Assembly (NCBI GenBank): GCA_043817345.1
Contig: JBDRGZ010000008.1
Coordinates: 1-40,942 of the forward strand
DNA length: 40,942 nucleotides
Direction of reading: 5' to 3'
Source: CAYSXS01 sp043817345
Lineage (GTDB): Bacteria; Patescibacteriota; Patescibacteriia; UBA2196
How positions within the stretch are numbered: position 1 is the stretch's first letter; each line of letters begins with the position of its first letter. The position numbers were made by a program, and so were the translations under genes. The notes beneath the pieces were generated by a model. It was not told where the DNA came from. It saw nothing but the letters and a program-made list of their open reading frames with translations, and did not search any database. This document shows, in pieces, positions 23,685-31,857 of the stretch.

Positions 23685-24774
23685 AAAAACAAAAATACAA
23701 GAATTAATTAAAACAACTAAACAAGTTTTTAAAGATTGCTCTTTACCTAATGGTGCAATCATAGCCGCCAATGCAGACTTACCATACTACCCAAAGCGTG
23801 CAGCAGATTATCGTTTTGTTTGGCCACGTGATGCTGCTTTTATTTGTATGGCAGCACAAAAACTTGGTTTGAAAATTCAAGAACCTTTTTTTACATGGCT
23901 AGAAGACAGACCAGAAAGATTTAAAAAAGAAAAACTACTTTTTCAAAATTATGTACCTAACGGAAAAATGCGCTGGGGCGCCTTTCAGCCCGACCAAGCT
24001 GGAACATGTTTGTGGGCCATACATGAATATTACAAAAAAGATTTACCGCAAGCTTTAAAATTTGACAATTTAATTACACGTCTAGCCACAGGATTAGCTC
24101 GTGATTGGGACAATAATCATTTCTATCACCATACAATGGATTTATGGGAAGAAGGTGGCAGACGAACCTCTTCTGTATATTTAAATAACCATACATACTC
24201 TCTAGCTGCATGCGCCAAAGGTCTAGAACTTGCCAACAAAATCATTCCAAACAAAGAATGGGAAGAAAAATCAAAAGAAATGAAAAAAAGAATTGATTTT
24301 GCGTACGATCAGCGTGCAGGTAGGTTTTTACGCAACAAAGGTAATGAAACAGCTGACTGGAATGTGGATGCCTCACTGCTTGGCATTGTTTGGCCATTTG
24401 AAATTATTTCTAAAGATGACCCGCGTTTTATTAATACTATTAAAAAAATTGAAGAAGAAATTGTTATCTTAGGTGGCGTACATCGCTTTGAAAATGATAT
24501 GTATGACGGGGAAGGAAGTGGAAATGAAGGAGGTGGGGCGTGGCCTTTACTAAACTTCTGGTTTAGTGTATACTGGAGCGTTGCTGAAGATAGAGTAAAG
24601 GCCGAAGAATACTTCAATTGGGTACTAGATAAACTAGAAGAAGACGATTATGGAAACTTTATTCCAGAACAAATATTTGAAGATAATCTTCGTCGCGGAG
24701 TTTATCCATTAGCCTGGGGCCACGCTATGTTTATCTTAGCTGTCGACAAGCTTTATCCTGAGTTATTAAAATAA
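23677..24774 (+). CDS. Glycoside hydrolase family 15 (glucoamylase-like)
   Basis: A 365-residue (alpha/alpha)6-barrel enzyme with the GH15 catalytic domain only. Marks are YRFVWPRDAAF near residue 47, DLWEEGGRRTSSVYLNNH with the likely general acid at E158 or E159, DASLLGIVWPF, and the general base E331 in FIPEQIFED, ending with PLAWGHAMFILAVDKL. Such enzymes release glucose from alpha-1,4-glucans; bacterial and archaeal members are often over 600 residues because of an added beta domain that is absent here. No signal peptide is seen, so it probably acts on cytoplasmic glycogen. It starts inside ruvC and is followed by glgA. Confidence 0.9.
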   Translation: MDRKTKIQELIKTTKQVFKDCSLPNGAIIAANADLPYYPKRAADYRFVWPRDAAFICMAAQKLGLKIQEPFFTWLEDRPERFKKEKLLFQNYVPNGKMRWGAFQPDQAGTCLWAIHEYYKKDLPQALKFDNLITRLATGLARDWDNNHFYHHTMDLWEEGGRRTSSVYLNNHTYSLAACAKGLELANKIIPNKEWEEKSKEMKKRIDFAYDQRAGRFLRNKGNETADWNVDASLLGIVWPFEIISKDDPRFINTIKKIEEEIVILGGVHRFENDMYDGEGSGNEGGGAWPLLNFWFSVYWSVAEDRVKAEEYFNWVLDKLEEDDYGNFIPEQIFEDNLRRGVYPLAWGHAMFILAVDKLYPELLK

Positions 24775-24824
24775 AAAGAATTGATTGAAACTCCGTCACC
24801 TAAAAACATTCACGGTATTTTTTT

Positions 24825-26315
24825 ATGTCTAAAATGAAACTTAAAATTGCCTCTGTTTCTGCTGAACTTAATCCATACTCTCAGACAGGAGGGCTAGCAG
24901 ATATTGCTTATTCCCTACCCAAGGCACTGAAACACCGAGGCCATAACGTGATTACAATTACCCCTCTCTATCAGGGTGCCATTGATGTTAAAAAACACAA
25001 TCTAAAAAAGATTTTTGAAAACATTACGATCATCATTGACGATGATAATAAAGAAAAAGTAAACATATGGCAGGGCTATCTCGAAGATGACCTGCCTGTA
25101 TATTTTATAGAAAACAAAAAATTCTTTTCAGATTGTCCTACCAGGAAAGATATATATAAATCAAAACACGAAAACGCAAAATTTGTGTTATTTAACTTAG
25201 CAGCTATAAAACTTTTAATAAAACTTGGTTTTAAAGCAGACATTATTCAATGCCACGACTGGCATACTGGTTTAATTCCATACTTCCTAAAACGTGATTT
25301 TAAAAAATCAGAAACATTAAAAAATACTGCTACTGTTTTTACTATTCATAATTTAACTTTTCAGTTTGGTAAAAACTGGTGGGAAACTCCTGAAGAAAAA
25401 AGAGATAAATGTAAAAACGGCCTTCCAAAATTTGATAGTGAAGAAATTGAATATATTAATTTTGCCAAAAGAGCAATTTTAAATTCTGATGTTATTAACG
25501 CCGTCTCGGAACAATATGCTAAAGAAATAATGACTAAAGACTTTGGTGAAGATTTACATGTTGTTTTAAAAAACCGTAAAAAGAAAATCTTTGGTATAGT
25601 TAATGGTATTGACTATAAAGACTACAACCCAGAAATCGATCCCGGACTACACACAAATTTCAACTACAACTCTTTTAATATAAAACAAAAAAACAAAAAA
25701 CATATCCAGAAACTTTTTGGTTTACCACAAGAAAAAGATATCCCATTATTCTGTACGGCATCTCGTATCGCAGAACAAAAAGGATTTAATTTAATCAAAG
25801 ATATTTCTGACATCATCTTTCGTTTTGATTTACAATTAATCATGATGGGCGATGGTGATGAAAAACTAATTAAACACTTAAAAGAATTACAAAAAAAATA
25901 TCCTAAAAAATTAGTTCACACTCCTTTTGAAACAAACAGAGACAAGGAAACTTCTTTGTTTGCAGGTAGTGACCTAATTTTAATCCCGTCTCGCTTTGAG
26001 CCTTGTGGTTTAACTCAAATGAAAAGCATGCGTTATGGGTGTGTACCAATCACCAGACATGTGGGTGGCTATGTAGACACTATTGTTAACTATAACCCTA
26101 AAAAACAGACTGGTAATGGTTTTTCTTTTGAGCTATATGATTCACGTTCTATGGCCATAGCTATTTCACGTGCAATTGAAACATATAAGCGAGAAAAAGA
26201 ATGGGAAAAGCTGGTTGAAAAAGTTATGAAACAAAGTTTTTCTTGGGAATACCCTGCCAGAAAATATATTAAATTATACAAAGCCGCTTTAAAGAACAAA
26301 AAAGAAAATAAATAG
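24825..26315 (+). CDS. glgA: Glycogen/starch synthase (GT5)
   Basis: A 496-residue GT-B glucosyltransferase that extends alpha-1,4-glucan from a sugar nucleotide, normally ADP-glucose. N-terminal marks are SAELNPYSQTGGLADIAYSLP and IIQCHDWHTGLIP. C-terminal marks are IVNGIDYKDYNP, IAEQKGFNLI, and the donor-site PSRFEPCGLTQMKSMRYGCVPI with a VGGYVDT motif. The KxGGL lysine that contacts the donor is Gln here (QTGGL). Together with GH15 and GH57 it makes a small glycogen-turnover set. glgC and glgP are not in the window. The gene ends one base before the GH57 start. Confidence 0.93.
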   Translation: MSKMKLKIASVSAELNPYSQTGGLADIAYSLPKALKHRGHNVITITPLYQGAIDVKKHNLKKIFENITIIIDDDNKEKVNIWQGYLEDDLPVYFIENKKFFSDCPTRKDIYKSKHENAKFVLFNLAAIKLLIKLGFKADIIQCHDWHTGLIPYFLKRDFKKSETLKNTATVFTIHNLTFQFGKNWWETPEEKRDKCKNGLPKFDSEEIEYINFAKRAILNSDVINAVSEQYAKEIMTKDFGEDLHVVLKNRKKKIFGIVNGIDYKDYNPEIDPGLHTNFNYNSFNIKQKNKKHIQKLFGLPQEKDIPLFCTASRIAEQKGFNLIKDISDIIFRFDLQLIMMGDGDEKLIKHLKELQKKYPKKLVHTPFETNRDKETSLFAGSDLILIPSRFEPCGLTQMKSMRYGCVPITRHVGGYVDTIVNYNPKKQTGNGFSFELYDSRSMAIAISRAIETYKREKEWEKLVEKVMKQSFSWEYPARKYIKLYKAALKNKKENK

Positions 26316-26316
26316 T

Positions 26317-27444
26317 ATGATTTGGATTAACTTTTTACATTTCTATCAACCACCAACAAACCCAAAGGAAGATATTAATAGGGTGGTCGAACAATCATAC
26401 CAACCTTTGGTTGATTTTTTAAAACAACACAAAGACACAAAGGTTACAATAAATATATCTGCCTGTTTAACAGAGAAACTTTTCAGTTTAGGCCACACCA
26501 AGCTATTAAAAGACTTTTCTGACTTGGAAAAAAAACAACAAATTGAATTTGTAGAATCAGCAGCCTTTCATTCAATCCTTCCTCTCTTGCCAGAAAAAGA
26601 AATTAAAAAACAGATTAAAATTAATAATGAAATAAACTCAAAAAGATTTGGAAAAGAATATAACCCAAAAGGTTTTTATCTACCAGAAATGGCATACTCT
26701 TTAAAAGTAGCTAATATAATAGAGGGGATGGGATATAAATATATCATCCTTGATGAAATAGCTATTAACAAAGATTTAAAAAAGAAAATAGATAATAATA
26801 TTAAATATGTATTAAAAAATGGATTACAAGTTGTTTTTAGAAACAGAAAGATATCACAAACTTTTGTTCCAAAAACAATTAACAAACCAGATCAAGAAAA
26901 AATAATTATCACAGCCACAGATGCTGAGCTATATGGACATCGTTATTGGAACTGGTGGAGCACGTACTCTTCTTTAAGTAAAAAAATCCAAACTAAAACA
27001 ATCTCAGAATATTTAAAGACTTTAAAAGAGAAAAAAACTGTTCAACCAGTTAAGTGCTCGTGGGAATCTACACCAAAAGAACTCAAAAAAAATATTCCAT
27101 TTGCTTTGTGGAATAACCCAAGGAACAAAATTCATTCTAGTCTTTGGAGATTTACAGATTTTGTTCTAAAATTAAACTACGCTAATCAAGAAGACAAAAA
27201 TCATTTTGCTTCAAGATTACATTTAGAAAACGGTTTAGCAAGTTGTACTTTTTGGTGGGCATCAAAAAAAGATTTTAAACTTTTTTCTCCTGTTGCGTGG
27301 AATCCACACATGATAGAAAAAGGAGCACACGAACTTCTCTACTCTGTTCGCTCACTAGAAAACATAGATCTAAAGTTAAAAATTAAAGCAGAAAAAATGT
27401 TTAGCCAAATACGAAATATGGTTTGGAACAAACATTGGAAATAA
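26317..27444 (+). CDS. Glycoside hydrolase family 57 protein
   Basis: A 375-residue protein of the GH57 family (alpha-amylases, 4-alpha-glucanotransferases, branching enzymes). It starts with the family's WINFLHFYQPP motif. The likely nucleophile is E124 in GFYLPEMAYS and the acid/base region is TDAELYGHRYW (D202, E204). CSWESTPKE and LWRFTDFVLKL are further family stretches. It belongs to the short GH57 class without the long C-terminal domain. Placed right after glgA, it may branch, trim or rearrange the glucan. The exact reaction cannot be told from sequence. Confidence 0.88.
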   Translation: MIWINFLHFYQPPTNPKEDINRVVEQSYQPLVDFLKQHKDTKVTINISACLTEKLFSLGHTKLLKDFSDLEKKQQIEFVESAAFHSILPLLPEKEIKKQIKINNEINSKRFGKEYNPKGFYLPEMAYSLKVANIIEGMGYKYIILDEIAINKDLKKKIDNNIKYVLKNGLQVVFRNRKISQTFVPKTINKPDQEKIIITATDAELYGHRYWNWWSTYSSLSKKIQTKTISEYLKTLKEKKTVQPVKCSWESTPKELKKNIPFALWNNPRNKIHSSLWRFTDFVLKLNYANQEDKNHFASRLHLENGLASCTFWWASKKDFKLFSPVAWNPHMIEKGAHELLYSVRSLENIDLKLKIKAEKMFSQIRNMVWNKHWK

Positions 27445-27446
27445 AC

Positions 27447-28397
27447 ATGAAAAAAACATTCTTCACAGAACAAAAAGTTTTTAAGACAAAAGATAAAGTT
27501 TTAGAAAATAAAAACATACAAATACTTAGCAAAATGGGCTTAAGTGATGATTTCTATACTGTGCTTTGTAAGGATAATCATAACAACCAATATGTCTTAA
27601 AAATACGTAAAGAAAAATCAAGAACAACCAGACAAGGTTTTTTAACAGAAATACATATACTAAAACAACTTAGTAGACAAAAAGATATAGGTTTACTAGT
27701 ACCTGAATATTTAAGCTCAAACACATACAGTTCTCCTGAGTGGTTGATATATAAGTTTTCAGAAGGAAGCTCTATTGGTTGGTGGTCTGGATTTGAGGAA
27801 TGGTTTACAGACAAACACATAAAAAAACTACCTAAAATAGTTTCAAGCATTTCAAAAGTTACAATTAATTCAAATAAAATCAAAAAAATATCATACAACC
27901 AAACAATTAAAATCTTTAACAAAAGAAAGAATATCCTTAAAAAATATTTGTCAAGCGAACAAATCAAAAAAGGTTCTGACATATTAAAAAAAAACAAACA
28001 AATTTTTAATAAGGCAAATTTTGTTTTAACCCACGGAGACTTACACCCAGGTAATATTGTTCTAAACAAAAAAGATAAGCTTGTTGTTATTGATTGGTTT
28101 AACGCCCATTTAAACAACGCAGCTTTTGATCCTTGTTTTGTCTGGTTTTCTTTGTGGGGTTATCCAGAAGAACAAAAAGAATTCCTAGATGAAATTACAC
28201 AAGAAAATTCTAAACAAAAAGGTTTTAAAAAACTTTTCTCCCTAAATCAAATTATTCTAACTCCTAAGTTCTTAGAAATAATGGATAATATTAAAAAAGA
28301 AATCGATCCAGATTCAGAAGAACACGAAGACGTTATTGAAGCAGAAGGATTTTTTGTTAAAACATACAAAGAAGTATTGCGAGACTATGAAAAATAA
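27447..28397 (+). CDS. Aminoglycoside phosphotransferase-fold kinase
   Basis: A 316-residue APH/choline-kinase-fold protein. The N lobe has an ATP-lysine stretch (QYVLKIRKEKSR). The catalytic loop is THGDLHPGNIVLN with H196, D198 and N203, and the metal Asp is in VVIDWFNAHL. The start at 27447 leaves a 2-base gap after GH57; an in-frame ATG at 27423 would overlap it by 22 bases. The fold serves sugar, amino-alcohol and antibiotic kinases. In this glycogen-gene context a sugar kinase (such as a maltokinase-like enzyme) is possible but unproven. The end overlaps the next kinase by 11 bases. Confidence 0.82.
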   Translation: MKKTFFTEQKVFKTKDKVLENKNIQILSKMGLSDDFYTVLCKDNHNNQYVLKIRKEKSRTTRQGFLTEIHILKQLSRQKDIGLLVPEYLSSNTYSSPEWLIYKFSEGSSIGWWSGFEEWFTDKHIKKLPKIVSSISKVTINSNKIKKISYNQTIKIFNKRKNILKKYLSSEQIKKGSDILKKNKQIFNKANFVLTHGDLHPGNIVLNKKDKLVVIDWFNAHLNNAAFDPCFVWFSLWGYPEEQKEFLDEITQENSKQKGFKKLFSLNQIILTPKFLEIMDNIKKEIDPDSEEHEDVIEAEGFFVKTYKEVLRDYEK

Positions 28398-28734
28398 AAA
28401 ACATCACATAGTTTTTGAAGGAACAGAATTGGTAGGTAAAAGTTTTCTGATTTCCAAGATATATAACTATTTAGAAAAAAAATATAATACCAACCCTAAG
28501 GTTTTAAATGGTTGTCATTGGTTTAACTGTGACGTTGGAGTTTTTGGAACAAAAGAAGGTAAATCAGTTATTAATAAATATATAGAAATATTAGAAATTT
28601 TAAAAAACAAAAATGTAATTTTTGAAAAATTACATGTTACAGACAATGTATACAATAAAAAAAAAAATAGATTATTCAAAAGAAGAACAAAAATTAAAAA
28701 AACTAAACACAAAATTGATTTTAATTACCGTTAA
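28387..28734 (+). CDS. P-loop kinase, N-terminal part (frameshifted)
   Basis: A 115-residue N-terminal fragment of a thymidylate-kinase-like P-loop kinase. It has FEGTELVGKSFLISKIYNYLE (Walker A GTELVGKS at about residues 13-20) and a mid-domain NVIFEKLHVTDNVYN. After an 11-A run (28657-28667) the frame turns into low-complexity basic residues and stops. The true C-terminal half continues in the next frame (28622-28966). Removing one A from the run restores a single protein of about 192 residues. It may be a sequencing error, a dead gene, or a gene read by slippage. The substrate is unknown. Confidence 0.65.
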   Translation: MKNKKHHIVFEGTELVGKSFLISKIYNYLEKKYNTNPKVLNGCHWFNCDVGVFGTKEGKSVINKYIEILEILKNKNVIFEKLHVTDNVYNKKKNRLFKRRTKIKKTKHKIDFNYR

Positions 28735-28966
28735 AAACGAAAAGATATACACAGAACGTATTGCAGACAGGTTAAATAACTCTCCTCATTATAAAAGAAT
28801 TTTACAAAAACCTTCTCAATATTTTGAACAACAACAAAAATATGTACAGGTAGTAGAAAAAAGCAACCTAGACCACATGGTTATAGACATGTCTACTCCT
28901 TTAGATAAAAAGTTTGTACAAAAACAAGTTAAAAAGATTCTGACCTTTCTTGGAGAAAATAAATAA
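28622..28966 (+). CDS. P-loop kinase, C-terminal part (frameshifted)
   Basis: The second half of the broken kinase. Real family-like sequence begins right after the A-run (IDYSKEEQKLKKLNTKLILITV). It contains the lid-type region ERIADRLNNSPHYKRILQKPSQYFEQQQKYVQVVEKSNLD and a final VIDMSTPLDKKFV, as in nucleotide kinases. The first ~15 residues of this open frame (28622-28667) are probably not native. It needs the N-terminal fragment to have a Walker A. The end lies 6 bases before the glycosyltransferase ATG. Confidence 0.6.
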   Translation: MKNYMLQTMYTIKKKIDYSKEEQKLKKLNTKLILITVKNEKIYTERIADRLNNSPHYKRILQKPSQYFEQQQKYVQVVEKSNLDHMVIDMSTPLDKKFVQKQVKKILTFLGENK

Positions 28967-28972
28967 CCCTTT

Positions 28973-29200
28973 ATGAAAAAGAAATTAAAAATAGGAATTT
29001 TAGTTGGTGAAAATATAGACAAATATTCAAACTATGGTTTTACTATGCGCATAGGATGGCAAATTGAAGGACTAAAAAAATTAGGTCACGATGTTTTTTT
29101 ATACGCATTAGATAAAAGCAATTCGTCAAACTTAGTAAAATGTTATCCACAAAACATAGATCTACAAGAAAGACATAAAAAAAAATCTAATTTCACTTAA
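28973..29200 (+). CDS. GT4 glycosyltransferase, N-terminal part (frameshifted)
   Basis: A 75-residue N-terminal fragment of a GT-B glycosyltransferase: MKKKLKIGILVGENIDKY followed by GWQIEGLKKLGHDVFLYALD, the usual acceptor-side Rossmann start. It stops 15 bases after a 9-A run (29177-29185). Removing one A makes the frame run on as HKKNLISLKAVQDSNKLDIL into the next fragment with no break. The gene is therefore one glycosyltransferase of about 348 residues split by a single extra A. Confidence 0.65.
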   Translation: MKKKLKIGILVGENIDKYSNYGFTMRIGWQIEGLKKLGHDVFLYALDKSNSSNLVKCYPQNIDLQERHKKKSNFT

Positions 29201-29204
29201 AGCA

Positions 29205-30020
29205 GTGCAAGACTCAAACAAACTAGATATTCTTCATAGTCATTCGTATAGCGGTGTTACAATGAGCCCATTATCTAAATGCCCTGTTGTTTATACTGTT
29301 GCTTATGTTAATTTTGAAAAAACAATAATAAATTTGTATAAATTGTTTCCAAACGTACACTTTGTACCCATGTCGAACTTTTTAAAAAAACAATTTAAAC
29401 TAAACTGGACAAACGTTGTTCATAACGGTATTAATGCGGGCAAATTTGTTTTACCCAAAAAGGAAAACAGGAATATGTTTATTTGTATTGGAAGAATTGT
29501 GCCGGAAAAAGGAATTCACATCGCCACTAAATATTGTTCTGACAAAAACATAAAATTAAAAATTGCCGGACCAATCAGTGACCAAGAATATTTTACCAAA
29601 AAAATTAAACCATTTCTTGGTAAATATGTTTCTTATGTTGGGGAACTGAACTTTAAAGAAAAAATAAAATTTTACCAAGAAGCAAAAGCGCTCCTCAACC
29701 CACTCCAATATAATGAAGCGTTTGGTAATACAATGATAGAAGCTATGGCGTGTGGCACCCCAATTATCGCTTTTAACAAAGGCTCTGTTCCTGAAGTTGT
29801 AAAAGATCAAAAAACTGGTTTTATTGTTAATAATATAAAAGAGCTTGGTTTAAAAATAAACAAAATATCAGAAATTAATTCACTTGATTGTCGCTCAAGA
29901 GTATTGGACAATTTTACTTATCAAAAAATGGCTGAAAATTATGAGGAAATTTACTATAAAATTTTAAGGCAAAAAAATGAAGATAGCAATTGCCAAATCC
30001 TTCAATGGTTTACACAATAA
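29205..30020 (+). CDS. GT4 glycosyltransferase, main part (frameshifted)
   Basis: A 271-residue fragment with most of a GT4 enzyme: LDILHSHSYSG, VVHNGINAGKFV, the donor-domain start FICIGRIVPEKGIHIA, and the EX7E-type NEAFGNTMIEAMACGTPIIAF with GSVPEVV. Such enzymes transfer sugar from a nucleotide sugar. It lacks the first ~85 residues, which lie in the other frame upstream. The last 14 residues run 44 bases into the ATP-grasp gene through another A-run, an overlap longer than others in this operon, so the native stop may be the TGA overlapping the next ATG. Confidence 0.75.
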   Translation: MQDSNKLDILHSHSYSGVTMSPLSKCPVVYTVAYVNFEKTIINLYKLFPNVHFVPMSNFLKKQFKLNWTNVVHNGINAGKFVLPKKENRNMFICIGRIVPEKGIHIATKYCSDKNIKLKIAGPISDQEYFTKKIKPFLGKYVSYVGELNFKEKIKFYQEAKALLNPLQYNEAFGNTMIEAMACGTPIIAFNKGSVPEVVKDQKTGFIVNNIKELGLKINKISEINSLDCRSRVLDNFTYQKMAENYEEIYYKILRQKNEDSNCQILQWFTQ

Positions 30021-30840
30021 ATACAAAAAATATTTTAAACAGCTGGGTGCTAATCCTTTTTTGTTTAACATAGACACAATAGACTGGTATAATGTTGAAA
30101 AAACAAAAAAACCAAACGTGTATTTTTGGTACGCAGATCAAAAAGAAGAAAGATATAATATTATTCTTGATAAAATATATTTTATTGAAAAAATAATTAA
30201 AAAACCTGTTTTTCCTGACTCAAATATGTATTTTTCTTTTGCTAATAAGGTTAGACAGTACCAAATCTTTAAAACATTAAATTTACCAACACCAAAGACA
30301 TTTATTTTAACTACAAAAAATGATGCCTTACGGTTTATTAAAAAAACAAAATATCCATTTATATTTAAAGATCCTTATGGGTATGATGGTTTACATGTAT
30401 TTAAGGTTGATAATGAAAAACAGGCGATACAAAAAGTAAAACAAATTTTTTCTTTGGGACTAAAAACTGGCAGTTCTGTTTGTAAAGATGTTTTTTATAC
30501 CCAAGAGTTTATTAAAACTGAAAAAGATTTACGACTAATAACTATTGGAAAAAAGGCTGTTTGTGCATATTGGCGACAAGGCAGCTCATGGAAACACAAT
30601 GTACACAGTAGCGCACAAATAAAATTTGACAACATCCCCAAAACAGTAGTAGACTTCTGCATAAGATTATCTGCTAAAATGAATTTTCATTGGATGGCTT
30701 ATGATTTTATTGTTAAGCCAAATAATAAATTTTATTTAATAGAATGGAGTTGTAATTTTGGGACCAAAGGCGCTGACATACAAAATATAAATATTAGACT
30801 TGAACAGTCTAAACATGTAATTAAAATATTAAAAAAATGA
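29977..30840 (+). CDS. ATP-grasp family ligase 1
   Basis: A 287-residue ATP-grasp protein. A small N-terminal domain (1-90) precedes the grasp: PFIFKDPYGYDGLHVFKV (ATP-binding strands), YTQEFIKTEKDLRLITIGKKAVCAYWR, then AYDFIVKPNNKFYLIEWSCNFGTKG, where E and N bind magnesium. The architecture resembles RimK-type carboxylate-amine/thiol ligases. The substrate is unknown. Its stop (ATGA) overlaps the start of a second ATP-grasp gene, so the two are coupled. The pair may join amino acids or an acyl group onto a small molecule, peptide or glycan in sequence. Confidence 0.82.
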   Translation: MKIAIAKSFNGLHNKYKKYFKQLGANPFLFNIDTIDWYNVEKTKKPNVYFWYADQKEERYNIILDKIYFIEKIIKKPVFPDSNMYFSFANKVRQYQIFKTLNLPTPKTFILTTKNDALRFIKKTKYPFIFKDPYGYDGLHVFKVDNEKQAIQKVKQIFSLGLKTGSSVCKDVFYTQEFIKTEKDLRLITIGKKAVCAYWRQGSSWKHNVHSSAQIKFDNIPKTVVDFCIRLSAKMNFHWMAYDFIVKPNNKFYLIEWSCNFGTKGADIQNINIRLEQSKHVIKILKK

Positions 30841-31775
30841 AAAAAACGAACAAACGCATTCTGGGTATTTTACTTTTTTCAAAACAAAACAAAAATAATA
30901 GTGTTGGACCAAACATCCAAAGAATTATAGATGAAGCAACTAAACAAAACCTTACACCTAAAATTTTTTATTATAATCTATTTTCTGTTTCAATGAGTCA
31001 AAAAAACATAAATATATATTATGAGGACAAAAAAATAAACCCAAAAGATATTTTTTTTATGATTGCTTTTTATGACATATCTCTTGGCAAAGAAAGTTCA
31101 AAAAAAAATTGGTTTATTGCAGAATGTTTAGAGGAGTTGGGTGTAAAAATTTTCAATTCACCAAAATCTGCCAAAATAGTTCAAAACAAAAGAGATGTTT
31201 ATCTTAGGCTTTCAAAACAAGACTTGCCTATCATTCAAACTTTTATAAATTTTAGCGAGTTTAATCTTGGTAGAATTATAAATAAGCATAAAAGCGAAAC
31301 ATTAATTGCAAAATCTGCTAATGGTTTGCAGGGGTATGGGACGGTTATTCTAAATTCACATATATCTTTTATCTCTTTTATGGAATTTTTAATAGATAAA
31401 TATCCGCCCTCAAATCTACTAATTCAGCCCTTTATGCATTTTAACCAAACAGATTATAGAATATTTGTAGTTGGAAATCAAGTTGTTGCTGGTATTAGTA
31501 GAAAATCAAACGGAATTGAATTTAGGTCAAACCTAAACAAAGGTGGAGTTGGTACAAAAATTAATGTAACAAAAAATATGGCTGAAATAGCAACTAAGAC
31601 CACCAAAACATTAAATTTAGATTTTGCTGGTGTAGATATTGGGAGAGAAACAAAAACAGGTAAATATTATATTATAGAAGTAAATGGGCTAAACCCAGGA
31701 TTAAAAATAGAGGAGATTGCAAAAGTAAATATATCAGTGGCAATAATAAACCACTGTATAAAAAAATCTAAATAA
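30837..31775 (+). CDS. ATP-grasp family ligase 2 (RimK-like)
   Basis: A 312-residue ATP-grasp protein closest to RimK-type ligases. The N-terminal domain (1-105) is followed by NKRDVYLRLSKQDLPII, the flexible KSANGLQGYGTVIL loop, DYRIFVVGNQVVAGISRKS, and the metal-binding FAGVDIGRETKTGKYYIIEVNGLNPG. RimK homologues add amino acids such as Glu to proteins or small molecules. It overlaps ligase 1 by 4 bases and is followed by a terminator, closing the operon. The two ligases differ from each other, so this is not a recent tandem duplication. Confidence 0.87.
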   Translation: MKKTNKRILGILLFSKQNKNNSVGPNIQRIIDEATKQNLTPKIFYYNLFSVSMSQKNINIYYEDKKINPKDIFFMIAFYDISLGKESSKKNWFIAECLEELGVKIFNSPKSAKIVQNKRDVYLRLSKQDLPIIQTFINFSEFNLGRIINKHKSETLIAKSANGLQGYGTVILNSHISFISFMEFLIDKYPPSNLLIQPFMHFNQTDYRIFVVGNQVVAGISRKSNGIEFRSNLNKGGVGTKINVTKNMAEIATKTTKTLNLDFAGVDIGRETKTGKYYIIEVNGLNPGLKIEEIAKVNISVAIINHCIKKSK

Positions 31776-31791
31776 GTTTTTATCTAAAAAA

Positions 31792-31824
31792 AACAAAAAA
31801 CTGGTCAAAACCCAGTTTTTTGTT
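31792..31824 (+). terminator. Intrinsic terminator after the ATP-grasp genes
   Basis: AACAAAAAACTGG (31792-31804) and CCAGTTTTTTGTT (31812-31824) form a 13-bp stem with a 7-base loop. A TATAAT at 31826-31831 follows at once and may be the -10 of the ROK gene, although no clear -35 is seen. Confidence 0.8.
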
Positions 31825-31857
31825 ATATAATATAACCATACAATTAATAACAAAACT

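Noticed and set aside
30837..31775. The two ATP-grasp genes as a recent duplication
   Set aside because: Their motifs differ throughout (for example the EWSCN and EVNGLN metal sites), and no long shared stretch is seen.
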